A stretch of DNA of 9,812 nucleotides from Bacteroidota bacterium (lineage in GTDB: Bacteria; Bacteroidota; Bacteroidia; Bacteroidales; 4484-276). Under the pieces are notes generated by a model, which worked only from the letters and a program-made list of their open reading frames with translations, was not told the origin of the DNA and did not search any database. The stretch is taken from the NCBI GenBank assembly GCA_013203545.1, contig JABMQA010001053.1, positions 1-9,812 on the forward strand. Reading direction: 5' to 3'. Shown piece by piece: positions 1-8,300 of this stretch (the first letter of the stretch is position 1; the number at the start of each line of letters is the position of its first letter). Position numbers and translations under genes: made by a program.

Positions 1-54
1 CTACAGGCTGATGGATTTGGTGAATAAATCGCTTCATTTCTTGCAAATACAATT

Positions 55-315
55 GTGGTCAGGTCAAAGAATCCGAAGGGGCTTTTTAAACGGTTCCGAA
101 CCGGGTATATCCTGTTTGAAAGGGATACAACAAAATCATTTTTTAATTTTTACGCCAAATCATTTTTGAGCGGTGTTGTATCAACAATCCGTCGTGGCAA
201 TGAGATCAGGAAGGAGAGAAATAAAAAACTTCGCCTGAGGGATAAACTCATTGAGGAAGGAAAATTGAGTGAGGGGATCGAAATCCCGATTGAGAATGAG
301 TATTTTTCAAACTAA
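55..315 (+). CDS. Unrecognised basic protein, probably the C-terminal part of a gene starting outside the window
   Basis: The frame opens with GTG and gives 86 residues ending in TAA. I do not recognise the family. It is soluble and strongly charged: an N-terminal basic stretch (KNPKGLFKRFR), an aromatic segment around residues 24-40 (FERDTTKSFFNFYAKSF), a Lys/Arg/Glu-rich probable helix at about 45-70, and the tail IEIPIENEYFSN. This looks like the cytoplasmic tail of a larger enzyme, perhaps a glycosyltransferase or membrane enzyme, which is a guess. The GTG has no visible ribosome binding site. The same frame has a stop at 25-27, so if this is a tail, the gene is frameshifted near 25-60. 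Frame 2 is open from the window edge to about 175 and could hold the preceding part. The stop codon TAA directly abuts an inserted element. Coding status is moderately sure; function is unknown. Confidence 0.5.
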   Translation: MVRSKNPKGLFKRFRTGYILFERDTTKSFFNFYAKSFLSGVVSTIRRGNEIRKERNKKLRLRDKLIEEGKLSEGIEIPIENEYFSN

Positions 316-425
316 GAAGCTGTCTAAAAATTGGTGGAGAAATATTTAGCCCCGTCCTTCTGTCATGGGCATTCCTTTGGAAAGTTCGGGGGAAATGAAA
401 TTACATATCATTTTTAGATAGCCTC
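316..425. mobile_element. MITE-like element, 110 bp, with 16-bp terminal inverted repeats
   Basis: The left end gaagctgtctaaaaat (316-331) and the right end atttttagatagcctc (410-425) are inverted copies matching at 14 of 16 positions. The trinucleotide TAA flanks the element on both sides (313-315 and 426-428), as expected for a 3-bp target-site duplication. The interior has no long open frame and no recognisable transposase, so the element would be non-autonomous. From memory, ends of the GAGGCTGTCTxAAA type and a TNA-type 3-bp target fit IS5-like families, but I could not compare it with any element. It lies between two converging genes and supplies or shares the stop codon of the upstream frame. 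Confidence 0.65.
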
Positions 426-443
426 TAAGATACTGCCCATAGG

Positions 444-1190
444 TTATAAATCCATTTTAGAACCCGCCAATGGCTTATCCGGCCAGAAAATCGACAGTAA
501 AACATAGAAAACCACAATCAGCGGCAATGATATGAACTTTAGGGTAAGGATGAGTACGGATGAACAGATAAGAAACAAATACCGCTTTGCATTCTGATTC
601 CAACTCAGATTATCAAACTTAAGCGAAAAAAGCGGGAGTTCCGAAACCATTAATCCGGAGAAAACCAGGATTAAGACAAACAGCACCCAGAAATTATGTA
701 TAGCCTCCGTTAAAAATGTAATACCGAGAATTTCTGCCTGGTATATTACCAGTGGGAAGGCAGCAAAAAAAAGTGCATTTGCCGGAATTGGCAGGCCAAG
801 AAATGATGAGGTTTGCCTTGTGTCGATGTTGAATTTTGCCAATCTTATCGCTCCAAAAGCAGCCAGTAAAAATGCTGAAAAGGAGCAGTAATGAATGCCT
901 TCATAAGCTGGCGTGGGGATATAATTGCTGGTTTCCATTATCCGGAACAAAATTACCGAAGGTGCTACCCCGAACGATACCATGTCGGCTAGGGAGTCGA
1001 GCTGGAGACCGATTGGGGATTTTGCATTCAGTAACCGGGCAAGAAGCCCGTCAAAAAAATCAAAAAATGCCGCAATCCCGATAAATACGGATGCATGGAT
1101 CATCTCACCTTTGAAGGCAAATACAATTGAGATGCATCCCGAAATCAGGTTTAGCAAAGTAACAGTATTGGGGATGTTCTTTTTGATCAT
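444..1190 (-). CDS. pssA: CDP-diacylglycerol--serine O-phosphatidyltransferase (phosphatidylserine synthase)
   Basis: This inner-membrane enzyme transfers phosphatidate from CDP-diacylglycerol to L-serine, giving phosphatidylserine, the precursor of phosphatidylethanolamine. The protein has 248 residues, usual for the membrane-bound (type II) enzyme. The complete CDP-alcohol phosphotransferase signature D-x2-DG-x2-AR-x8-G-x3-D-x3-D is present, with D44, D47, G48, A51, R52, G61, D65 and D69. The N-terminal NTVTLLNLISG and the later RLAKFNID and GLPIPANALFF segments are typical of bacterial PssA. Hydrophobic segments cover most of the chain, roughly 9-28, 32-46, 70-86, 103-118, 134-156, 164-183 and 203-235. 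The ATG start has only a weak ribosome binding site, but the N-terminus aligns naturally with the family. It lies 35 bp downstream of the response-regulator gene on the same strand and is probably co-transcribed with it. No phosphatidylserine decarboxylase gene is visible in the window. Confidence 0.95.
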   Translation of the reverse strand: MIKKNIPNTVTLLNLISGCISIVFAFKGEMIHASVFIGIAAFFDFFDGLLARLLNAKSPIGLQLDSLADMVSFGVAPSVILFRIMETSNYIPTPAYEGIHYCSFSAFLLAAFGAIRLAKFNIDTRQTSSFLGLPIPANALFFAAFPLVIYQAEILGITFLTEAIHNFWVLFVLILVFSGLMVSELPLFSLKFDNLSWNQNAKRYLFLICSSVLILTLKFISLPLIVVFYVLLSIFWPDKPLAGSKMDL

Positions 1191-1225
1191 GAGAAAATTT
1201 TTTAAAACCGGTGGAAGGGTGGAAT

Positions 1226-1621
1226 TTAAATGAGGTTCCTGGCTATAACGGAAAGGAACAACCTCTTCCGGATTGGCTTGGCAATATAATCATTGCAACC
1301 GGCTTCCAGGCTCTTTTCCCTGTCGCCTATCAGGGCAAATGCCGTTTGTGCAATAACGGGAACAGTACTACTGATCTCCCTGATCTGTTTTGTCGCTTCA
1401 AATCCATTTACAGTTGGGAGTTGAATGTCCATCAGGATAACGTCGATTTCCGGGTTTTTTCTATATGCCTCCACAGCTTCGTCACCATCTTTAACCCAAA
1501 TGATTTTTGCATGGGTTTTCTTTAAAAATGTTTCGAGCAGGTCGAAATTGTTGTCGTTGTCCTCAACAATCATGAATAATTTATTTGCCCAATCATAAGT
1601 AATGTCTGCTATCGCATTCAT
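1226..1621 (-). CDS. Single-domain response regulator (CheY-like receiver)
   Basis: The whole 131-residue protein is one receiver domain with about 15 extra N-terminal residues and no output domain. The acidic pair is E20-D21 in MIVEDND, the phospho-acceptor is D65 in VILMDIQLP, the switch threonine is T93 in AQTA, and the conserved lysine is K115 in DYIAKPI. All residues needed for phosphoryl transfer and the conformational switch are therefore present. Sequence style (the GFEATKQIRE helix, PVIAQTAFA, and SLEAGCNDYIAKP) resembles receivers attached to Bacteroidota hybrid histidine kinases, so it may be a phosphorelay intermediate. No kinase is encoded in the window, so its partner is unknown. 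It sits 59 bp downstream of the Crp/Fnr gene and 35 bp upstream of pssA, all on the minus strand, which suggests co-transcription. Confidence 0.92.
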   Translation of the reverse strand: MNAIADITYDWANKLFMIVEDNDNNFDLLETFLKKTHAKIIWVKDGDEAVEAYRKNPEIDVILMDIQLPTVNGFEATKQIREISSTVPVIAQTAFALIGDREKSLEAGCNDYIAKPIRKRLFLSVIARNLI

Positions 1622-1680
1622 ATTTAATATTTAAGTTGTTCGATGAATCACCAGGGCCAAAATTCTAATAACTGTAAGTT

Positions 1681-2397
1681 TTATCCGGTCACACTAATTC
1701 TTTTAAGCTTATCCAATTGAAGTATTTCCAGTCGTTTACCGGTTATGTCGATAATATTATCATCTTTAAAGTCCTTCAAAATACGGATGGCGCTTTCCGT
1801 TGACATGCCTGTGAGTTCAGCCAGATCCCTACGCGACATACAGAGTTCAAAACCGGTGGATTTGTAGATCTTATATGAAAGACATAAAATGATATCAGCC
1901 AACCTGCCGTGTAGTTGTTTTTGAGTAAGGCTGAAAAACCTGTCGTATAACAATACCATGTTATTATTAACGATATCGGTAATTTCGGTTGCAAACAGTG
2001 CGTTTTGCCGCATCAGGTTTTTAAATGAGGTGATATCGTACGAATAAATATCAGTGTCAACCAATGCTTTTGTGCTGTAGTGAAAAACATTATCAACCGA
2101 AAGGGATGGCAATCCTATCAAGCTTCCCGCTGGTAGAATACTAAGGATGAGATTTTTGTTTGAGATTTCAATGTAGGATTTTACAATTCCTTTGATAAGG
2201 AAGAAAATATTGGATGCAAAAGCCCCCTGCTTATTGATAATTTCCCCCTTTTTAAATGATAGTTGTATCCTGTTTTTGTTCAGTATTTCTGTCTCTTCGG
2301 GGGTTAAACGTTTAAAAAGAGGGGTTTCCTTCGGTGATTTCAAACAATGAATCTCTCTTGCATTTTCCGTTGTAAAAACATCTTCTGAATATTCCAT
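1681..2397 (-). CDS. Crp/Fnr-family transcriptional regulator
   Basis: A 238-residue DNA-binding regulator. An N-terminal extension of about 25 residues is followed by a cyclic-nucleotide-binding-type beta-roll (about 30-120, with KKGEIINKQG and IFFLIKGIVKSYIE), a dimerisation helix (about 132-158), and a C-terminal winged helix. The recognition region SRRDLAELTGMSTESAIRIL (188-207) is typical of the HTH_Crp domain. The phosphate-binding cassette of true cAMP receptors is not recognisable: the segment AGSLIGLPSLS lacks the Gly-Glu and the Arg-Ser/Thr pair. Of the four cysteines expected for an FNR iron-sulphur cluster, only C18 lies in the N-terminal region; the other cysteines are C172 and C186. 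The ligand is therefore unknown, and protein-level or redox sensing is possible. The gene is divergent from an outer-membrane porin-like gene, and an FNR-like palindrome lies 47-60 bp upstream of its ATG. Confidence 0.93.
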   Translation of the reverse strand: MEYSEDVFTTENAREIHCLKSPKETPLFKRLTPEETEILNKNRIQLSFKKGEIINKQGAFASNIFFLIKGIVKSYIEISNKNLILSILPAGSLIGLPSLSVDNVFHYSTKALVDTDIYSYDITSFKNLMRQNALFATEITDIVNNNMVLLYDRFFSLTQKQLHGRLADIILCLSYKIYKSTGFELCMSRRDLAELTGMSTESAIRILKDFKDDNIIDITGKRLEILQLDKLKRISVTG

Positions 2398-2415
2398 GCT
2401 TTTTGTAATAGTCTG

Positions 2416-2423
2416 TAAAAATA
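2416..2423 (-). promoter_or_regulatory. Candidate -7 element of the Crp/Fnr gene
   Basis: On the minus strand the octamer reads TATTTTTA, one mismatch from the Bacteroidota -7 consensus TAnnTTTG, about 20 bp before the ATG. No clear -33 TTG lies at the usual spacing. If real, the FNR-like palindrome centred at 2450.5 would sit at roughly -38 to -41, a position where activators of this family commonly touch polymerase. This is suggestive only, since the region is very AT-rich. Confidence 0.3.
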
Positions 2424-2443
2424 CGAATATTTATCATATAAAA

Positions 2444-2457
2444 CTGATTTGAATCAA
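2444..2457. promoter_or_regulatory. FNR/CRP-like operator palindrome in the divergent promoter region
   Basis: The sequence ctgatttgaatcaa matches the FNR-type box TTGAT-N4-ATCAA at 9 of 10 defined positions. A second, inverted copy of its left arm (tcaaatcag, complement of ctgatttga) occurs at 2471-2479, so the region has two opposing CTGATTTGA units 18 bp apart. It lies between a Crp/Fnr-family gene and the outer-membrane barrel gene it diverges from. Binding by the adjacent regulator, including autoregulation, is an inference from position and motif. Confidence 0.5.
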
Positions 2458-2533
2458 TTTTTAATATGTATCAAATCAGGATTAAGTGCGATTAATGCCA
2501 TTATTAAAAGGTATAAAGTATTTGTTTTCAGTG

Positions 2534-2541
2534 TAGTTTTG
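2534..2541 (+). promoter_or_regulatory. Candidate -7 promoter element for the porin-like gene
   Basis: The octamer TAGTTTTG is an exact match to the Bacteroidota -7 consensus TAnnTTTG. A transcript starting just downstream would have a leader of about 120 nt before the preferred ATG at 2670. I find no good -33 TTTG at the usual spacing, so confidence is modest. Confidence 0.4.
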
Positions 2542-2669
2542 CTGCCGTGTAAAGAAACCTGCTCTTCAAGGTTGCACAAATGAGTAAAACCCAAAAGGGT
2601 CATATCATATTAAATTATGGCTATTACCCGGCGGGGGATATTATTTATTTTAATGAAAGACCTAAGGAT

Positions 2670-3977
2670 ATGAAAAAGAATGTTGTTTTTATAGCTTTTG
2701 TGGCATGGCTGCTGGCTACTGATTCGGTATTTGCACAATTCAGTGTTTCGGCCGAAATACGACCAAGGGCGGAAATGAACAACGGCGCAATGAAACCGCT
2801 TGCAGATACTGTATCCACATTTTATTATATCTCACAGCGTAGCCGTATAAATCTGGATTATGCAAGGGATAAATACCAGATGCGAATTTCCATTCAGGAT
2901 GTGCGGGTATGGGGGAGTGGTGATATCTACACCAGCACAGGTGTATTTGGATCAACAATGGGAATTGATGTGTACGAAGCCTGGTTCAGGTTAAAAATTG
3001 GGTCCAAATCAAATATTACAATTGGCCGCCAGGAATTGAATTTGGATGACCAACGGATTTTCTCATCGAGAAACTGGAATCAGTTTGGCCTTACCTACGA
3101 TGCACTTGTCTATAATTTTAACACCAATGGGCTGGATATGCATGCAATGGTATCTTACAATAACCGTATGGATGAAAAAACCGGGTTCCCGGTTGACGAT
3201 ACCGAATTATTCAACGACAACAACCGTATCAAAACACTTAATTTTATTCATGTAAGGAAAAAGTTTAATGAAAATATTTCCGGCTCAGCCATGGTTGTAG
3301 GAACTGGTTTCCAGAATGAATCTCAACATGGAACTATTTACCTGACCGGTACATACGGATTATGGGCTGCTGTTATCTTTAATCAATTTGATGCGCTGGT
3401 AAATCTGTACTTTCAAAACGGACACGCCCAGACAGGGAAAGAGGTTTCGGCATATTTGTTTTCGCTGAACCCAGGATACAGTATTGGAAAATTCAGGATT
3501 GGAGCCGGTATTGATTATCTTTCGGGAGATGATGCCAACAGCAGTAATTTCGGGAAAAAAGAGAAGACATTCAATAAGTTTTACGGCGCTGTTTTTAAAT
3601 TTTATGGCTTGATGAATTATTTCTCGTATATGAAATCCTCAACAAAAAATGGTGGGCTGGTTGATATTTATCCCAGTGTTAAACTATCCATAAATAAGAA
3701 GCATTTGGTTAATGGTACTTTCCATCTCTTTTCGCTTGCCAACGCCATTAAAACTGGCGAAACAGTTGTTGAAGATAAAAATCTCGGATCGGAACTGGAT
3801 TTGATGTACACCTACAAAGCAGGCCCTGAGCTAAATATTAAATGCGGGTTTTCATATTATTTCGATACCGAAACCTTGAGAAAAGTAAAAGGGGCTAGTG
3901 ATAATTATTCCTATTCCCCTTACTGGGCATGGGTGATGGTTACATTTACGCCCAGGTTGTTTTCTTCTGAAAAATAA
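2670..3977 (+). CDS. Outer-membrane beta-barrel protein, alginate-export/porin-like
   Basis: The preferred start is the ATG at 2670, giving 435 residues. It directly begins a classical signal peptide (MKKNVVFIAFVAWLLA, cleavage likely after SVFA before QFSV), while the upstream ATG at 2580 would add 30 residues of unlikely leader; AAGGA precedes the chosen ATG closely. The mature protein shows alternating beta-strand patterns throughout. Segments typical of alginate-export-domain barrels in this phylum are QRSRINLDYARD near the N-terminus and GRQELNLDDQRIFSSRNWNQ, followed by YDALVYNF. The final strand (AWVMVTFTPRLF) is a plausible BAM-recognised C-terminal strand, followed by a short SSEK tail. 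It probably forms a channel or substrate-specific porin in the outer membrane; the substrate cannot be told, and alginate should not be assumed. It diverges from the Crp/Fnr gene and may be under its control. Confidence 0.85.
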   Translation: MKKNVVFIAFVAWLLATDSVFAQFSVSAEIRPRAEMNNGAMKPLADTVSTFYYISQRSRINLDYARDKYQMRISIQDVRVWGSGDIYTSTGVFGSTMGIDVYEAWFRLKIGSKSNITIGRQELNLDDQRIFSSRNWNQFGLTYDALVYNFNTNGLDMHAMVSYNNRMDEKTGFPVDDTELFNDNNRIKTLNFIHVRKKFNENISGSAMVVGTGFQNESQHGTIYLTGTYGLWAAVIFNQFDALVNLYFQNGHAQTGKEVSAYLFSLNPGYSIGKFRIGAGIDYLSGDDANSSNFGKKEKTFNKFYGAVFKFYGLMNYFSYMKSSTKNGGLVDIYPSVKLSINKKHLVNGTFHLFSLANAIKTGETVVEDKNLGSELDLMYTYKAGPELNIKCGFSYYFDTETLRKVKGASDNYSYSPYWAWVMVTFTPRLFSSEK

Positions 3978-4067
3978 TTGAATTTTCATGCACCCCACAC
4001 TGCATTAAAAGCATAAAATGAACAGATTAATGACAATTGATATTTCGGACATTTATAAAAACTGAAT

Positions 4068-5285
4068 GTGATACCTGATCTTGCCAGAATAAACATTAAT
4101 GATTATTCCTACAATCTTCCCGGGGATAAAATTGCTAAATATCCACTTCCCAATCGTGATGAATCCAGGCTATTGATTCATAAAACGGATGTTTTAACCG
4201 GGGATATATTTTCAAAATTGCATGACCACCTGCCTGCAAACAGCCTGCTGGTCCTAAACAATACCAAAGTGATTTATGCAAGGTTGTTTTTCAGGAAGCA
4301 TACCGGGGCGGTGGTTGAAATTTTTTGCCTCGAACCTGTTGAGCCACATACCGAGGTACAAATTGCCTTTCAACAAAAGGGTTGGGCCATCTGGAAGTGT
4401 ATGGTTGGAAATGCACGGAGATGGAAGGATGGTGCGCTGACCGAACATTACATTCAGCATGATTGCAGAATTAGCCTGAGGGCCGAGAAATTAAAAAAGA
4501 CTGGGGATACTTTTCTCGTTAAGCTCTCATGGGCCCCTGAACACTTAACTTTATCCGAAATTCTCGAACGGCTTGGAAAGATACCGCTTCCGCCATACCT
4601 TAACAGAGAGGCCGTTGATAGTGATAAAGTTCAGTACCAAACAGTTTTTGCGCTTAATGAAGGATCGGTGGCAGCGCCTACTGCCGGACTTCATTTTACC
4701 GAACATGTGTTTAATTCCCTGGCGGAAAAGAACATCCATCACGACTTTGTTACCCTTCACGTCGGGGCAGGGACCTTTAAACCTGTTGGTAGCACGGGAA
4801 TTGAAAACCACATTATGCATACCGAGCAGGTAAGCATAAACAAACAGTTGATCAAAAATCTCATCAGAAATCAGGGAAAGATCATTGCGGTGGGCACCAC
4901 ATCCGTACGCACACTTGAGAGCCTTTACTGGTGGGGGATCAAACTGAATAATAATCCGGATGCTCCTTTTATCATCCATCAATGGGATCCCTATTCAGAT
5001 GAAAATAAAACGGTAGCGGATATGAATGATGCGCTTGAAAATGTTTTGCAGTATTTCCGGACCAATAATTTGCATCAGGTTACAGGATCAACACAGCTGA
5101 TGATCCTTCCCGGATACAGATTCAGGGTAATCAATGGAATGGTCACCAATTTTCACCAGCCCGGGAGTACCCTGTTGCTTCTGATTGCCGCCTGGTTAGG
5201 TGATGAATGGAAAAAGGTATATGAATATGCCCTTAATAATCAATTCAGGTTCTTAAGCTACGGCGATGCATGTTTGTTTTTATGA
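4068..5285 (+). CDS. queA: S-adenosylmethionine:tRNA ribosyltransferase-isomerase
   Basis: QueA moves the ribosyl group of S-adenosylmethionine onto preQ1 in the wobble position of GUN-anticodon tRNAs, giving epoxyqueuosine. It acts in the cytoplasm. The 405-residue protein is longer than the roughly 350 residues of the E. coli enzyme but fits the longer Bacteroidota form. Family segments appear in order: YPLPNRDESRLL (25-36), LVLNNTKVIYARL (61-73), GKIPLPPYLNR (170-180), VAAPTAGLHFTE (201-212), VTLHVGAGTFKPV (228-240), HTEQVSI (251-257), VGTTSVRTLESL (275-286), GMVTNFHQPGSTLLLL (357-372) and the ending FRFLSYGDACLFL. No truncation or frameshift is seen. The start is GTG; an in-frame TAA at 4056-4058 rules out any longer form, and no in-frame ATG occurs before residue 112. 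The GTG overlaps an ATG-TGA pair (4066-4071) in another frame. No other queuosine gene is in the window. Confidence 0.95.
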   Translation: MIPDLARININDYSYNLPGDKIAKYPLPNRDESRLLIHKTDVLTGDIFSKLHDHLPANSLLVLNNTKVIYARLFFRKHTGAVVEIFCLEPVEPHTEVQIAFQQKGWAIWKCMVGNARRWKDGALTEHYIQHDCRISLRAEKLKKTGDTFLVKLSWAPEHLTLSEILERLGKIPLPPYLNREAVDSDKVQYQTVFALNEGSVAAPTAGLHFTEHVFNSLAEKNIHHDFVTLHVGAGTFKPVGSTGIENHIMHTEQVSINKQLIKNLIRNQGKIIAVGTTSVRTLESLYWWGIKLNNNPDAPFIIHQWDPYSDENKTVADMNDALENVLQYFRTNNLHQVTGSTQLMILPGYRFRVINGMVTNFHQPGSTLLLLIAAWLGDEWKKVYEYALNNQFRFLSYGDACLFL

Positions 5286-5353
5286 TGATTTTAGGTAATT
5301 ATTAAGCAGTCCTGATTATGGGGAAAAATGCTTCCACAATTCATTTATTTATG

Positions 5354-5361
5354 TAATTTCG
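5354..5361 (+). promoter_or_regulatory. Candidate -7 element of the DUF2723 gene
   Basis: TAATTTCG differs at one position from the TAnnTTTG consensus and lies about 38 bp before the ATG, so the leader would be about 30 nt. No clear -33 TTG is present. The 113-bp gap after queA and this element favour a separate promoter, though read-through from queA is possible because I see no terminator in the gap. Confidence 0.35.
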
Positions 5362-5398
5362 CCAATCTATTTTTTAACCGTTTCAAAAAGTTAGTCGA

Positions 5399-8300
5399 AT
5401 GAAAAATTACCAGAAACTTAACACCCTGACAGGATGGGTGGTATGGTTGATTGCTACGGTCGTTTATTTGCTCACCATCGAACCAACTGCCAGTTGGTGG
5501 GATTGTGGTGAATATATTGCAACCGCCTATAAACTACAGGTAGGGCACCCACCTGGAGCTCCGTTTTTCCAAATAATTGGAAGAATATTTACGCTTTTTG
5601 CATTTGGTGATGTTACAAAAGTTGCACTGATGATCAATGTGATGTCGGCTCTTTCAAGCAGCTTTACGGTGCTGTTCCTATTCTGGAGCATAACAATTCT
5701 TGCAAGAAAAGCAGCATTGCTGAAGGGTGAATTAACCGGTGCAAAAACCATTGCTGTAATTGGCAGTGGTATCGTTGGTGCTTTAACATATGCCTTTTCG
5801 GATTCTTTCTGGTTTTCGGCTGTAGAAGGTGAGGTTTATGCCATGTCGTCCTTTTTCTCGGCATTTGTTTTTTGGGCTATTCTTAAATGGGATGAAGTTG
5901 CTGACCAAAAACATTCGTCCCGCTGGCTGATCTTAATTGCATTTATGGTTGGATTATCGGTGGGTGTTCACATGCTTAACCTGCTCGCTATCCCAGCTAT
6001 TACCTTTGTGTATTATTTCAAAAAATTTACCCCATCATTAAAAGGAATGCTGGTAACTGCACTGATTTCCATATTCATTCTGACCCTGGTAATGTATGGT
6101 ATTATTCCGGAAGTTGTGAGCTTGTTTGCACATACCGAGTTGTTATTTGTAAACACAATTGGATTGCCCTTCAATTCCGGAACAATATTTTTGGCATTAC
6201 TCATTGTTGCTACATTTGTTTTTGCCATCAAAGCCACCATTGAATCAAATCCGAAAACTTCCCGTTTAGCGCTCATACTTGCCGGATTGTTGTTTTTGCT
6301 GATTTTAATTGAGAGTTCATCTTTTGGTTCATTTTTCATCAGGCTTACAGTTGGATCGGTAGTGGGGATTTTGCTTTACAAATTCCGCGAACAAAAGGCA
6401 CAGATCAATACTGCAGTACTTAGCCTGTTATTCATTTTAATTGGTTATTCCACATTTGCCCTTATTGTTATACGTGCCAATACCAATACACCCATTAACG
6501 AAAACAGCCCGAAGGATGCTGTAAGCTTGCTTTCCTACCTTAACCGTGAACAATATGGTGACTGGCCTATCTTTATGGGTCAGTACTATAACTCACCAAT
6601 ATCGGATTACAAGGATGGAAATCCGGTTTACCTCCGGGATGATGATGAGGGTAAATATGTGATTGCTGACGACAGAAAAGGAACCATTCCCGGATATGAT
6701 CAGAAATTTACCACCCTTTTTCCCAGAATGTGGAGCAATCAGAAATCGATACATATTCGCGAATACAAAAGGTGGGGTGATGTGAAAGGGGTTCCGGTTA
6801 AGCACACGAAACCGGATGGTACCGTTGAAACCATTTCGAAGCCAACGTTTGGGGAAAATCTGAAGTATTTCTTCCGGTTCCAGATTGGATTTATGTATTT
6901 CCGGTACTTTATGTGGAACTACGCAGGCCGTCAAAACGACATCCAGGGACACGGAGAAATTGAGAATGGAAACTGGATAACAGGCGTGGATGGCCTGGAT
7001 TCGAAACGCTTGGGTAACCAGGGAAATTTACCACAAACCATGACCAACTGGGCAAACAACAAGTTTTTTCTGTTGCCTCTCATCCTGGGATTGATCGGGC
7101 TCTTCTTCCAGATGAACCGTGACTACAGGAATACGATCGTGGTTGGATTGCTCTTTATAATGACAGGTTTTGCCATTATCATCTATCTGAACCAGTATCC
7201 ATACCAGCCAAGGGAACGGGATTATGCCTATGCCGGTTCAACATATGCCTTTGCCATGTGGATTGGTTTGGGCGTGTTGGCACTTTTCAATATCCTGAAC
7301 AAAATTATGAAACCCGGTATTTCAGCAGTTACGGTTACCGTTGTTGCACTGGTACTGGTTCCGGGAATGATGGCCATGGAAGGATATGACGATCACGACA
7401 GATCGGATAAATATGCAGCCCGCGATTTCGCCATCAACTACCTGGAGTCGTGTGAGCCCAATGCCATTTTGTTTACCAACGGCGACAACGATACATTCCC
7501 GTTATGGTATGTGCAGGAGGTTGAAGGTGTACGTACTGACGTGAGGGTTGTGAACTATATGCTTGCATCGGGCGAATGGTACATCCATCAGATGATGCGC
7601 AAAATCTATGATTCTGATCAATTGCCTTTAACGCTTTCTGAAAAGCAATATGACAAAGGTTCAAATAATTATGTGCCGTTTTACGACAGGGTAAAGGGCC
7701 CTGCCGAATTAAAAGAGGTGGTTGATTTTATTGCCAGCGAGGATAGCCGGACAAAATTGCCCCTGCAGGATGGCTCATCAATCAACTATGCACCCACAAA
7801 GGATTTAAAAATCACGATTGATAAGGATCATCTAATCAACAATAATCTGGTACCAGCCGATATGGTTGACAGGATCGTTCCTGAAATTCGCTGGAAGGTC
7901 AAACAAAATTATCTTTACAAAAACGACATGATGTTGCTTGACCTGATAGCTTCCAACAATTGGGAAAGACCGGTCTATTTTACCAGCCCGTCAGCCATCG
8001 AAGATGTATTGAATGTTGATAAATACTGTCACCTCGAAGGTGTGGTTTATCGCTTTTTGCCGGTAGTTGCCGATAGTTACATCCAGGGTCTTGGTGGAAT
8101 AAATGTGGATGAAACATTTGACCTGCTTGTAAATAAGGCAAAGTGGGGCAATCTTAACCTTCCTGATGTATATATTGATCCTGAAAGCAGGAGAAATTCG
8201 GTAATGCCCAAGCAAAATTATTTCCGGCTTGCCCAGGCATTGGTTGACATGAAAAGGATGGATTCAGCCGTGACGGTGCTCGATACCTGCCAGAAATATT

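Noticed and set aside
11..175. Frame-2 open reading frame beginning at ATG 11
   Set aside because: The residues after about position 60 look random compared with the frame-1 product, so at most its first part could be coding as the frameshifted upstream piece.
836..1233. Open frames of 82 and 102 codons on the plus strand within pssA
   Set aside because: They lie antisense to a gene with a complete catalytic signature and have no family features of their own.
1211..1525. Plus-strand open frame of 104 codons across the response regulator
   Set aside because: It is antisense to a receiver domain with all conserved residues and encodes nothing recognisable.
1681..2397. A true FNR (oxygen-sensing iron-sulphur) or cAMP receptor identity for the Crp/Fnr protein
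   Set aside because: Only one cysteine lies near the N-terminus and the cAMP phosphate-binding cassette is not recognisable, so a specific name such as fnr or crp is not justified.
3978..4067. Terminator after the porin-like gene (ATGCA/TGCAT pair)
   Set aside because: The stem is only 5 bp, AT-rich, and lacks a following T run.
4551..4982. Minus-strand open frame of 143 codons inside queA
   Set aside because: It is the antisense shadow of a highly conserved part of queA; composition follows the queA codons.
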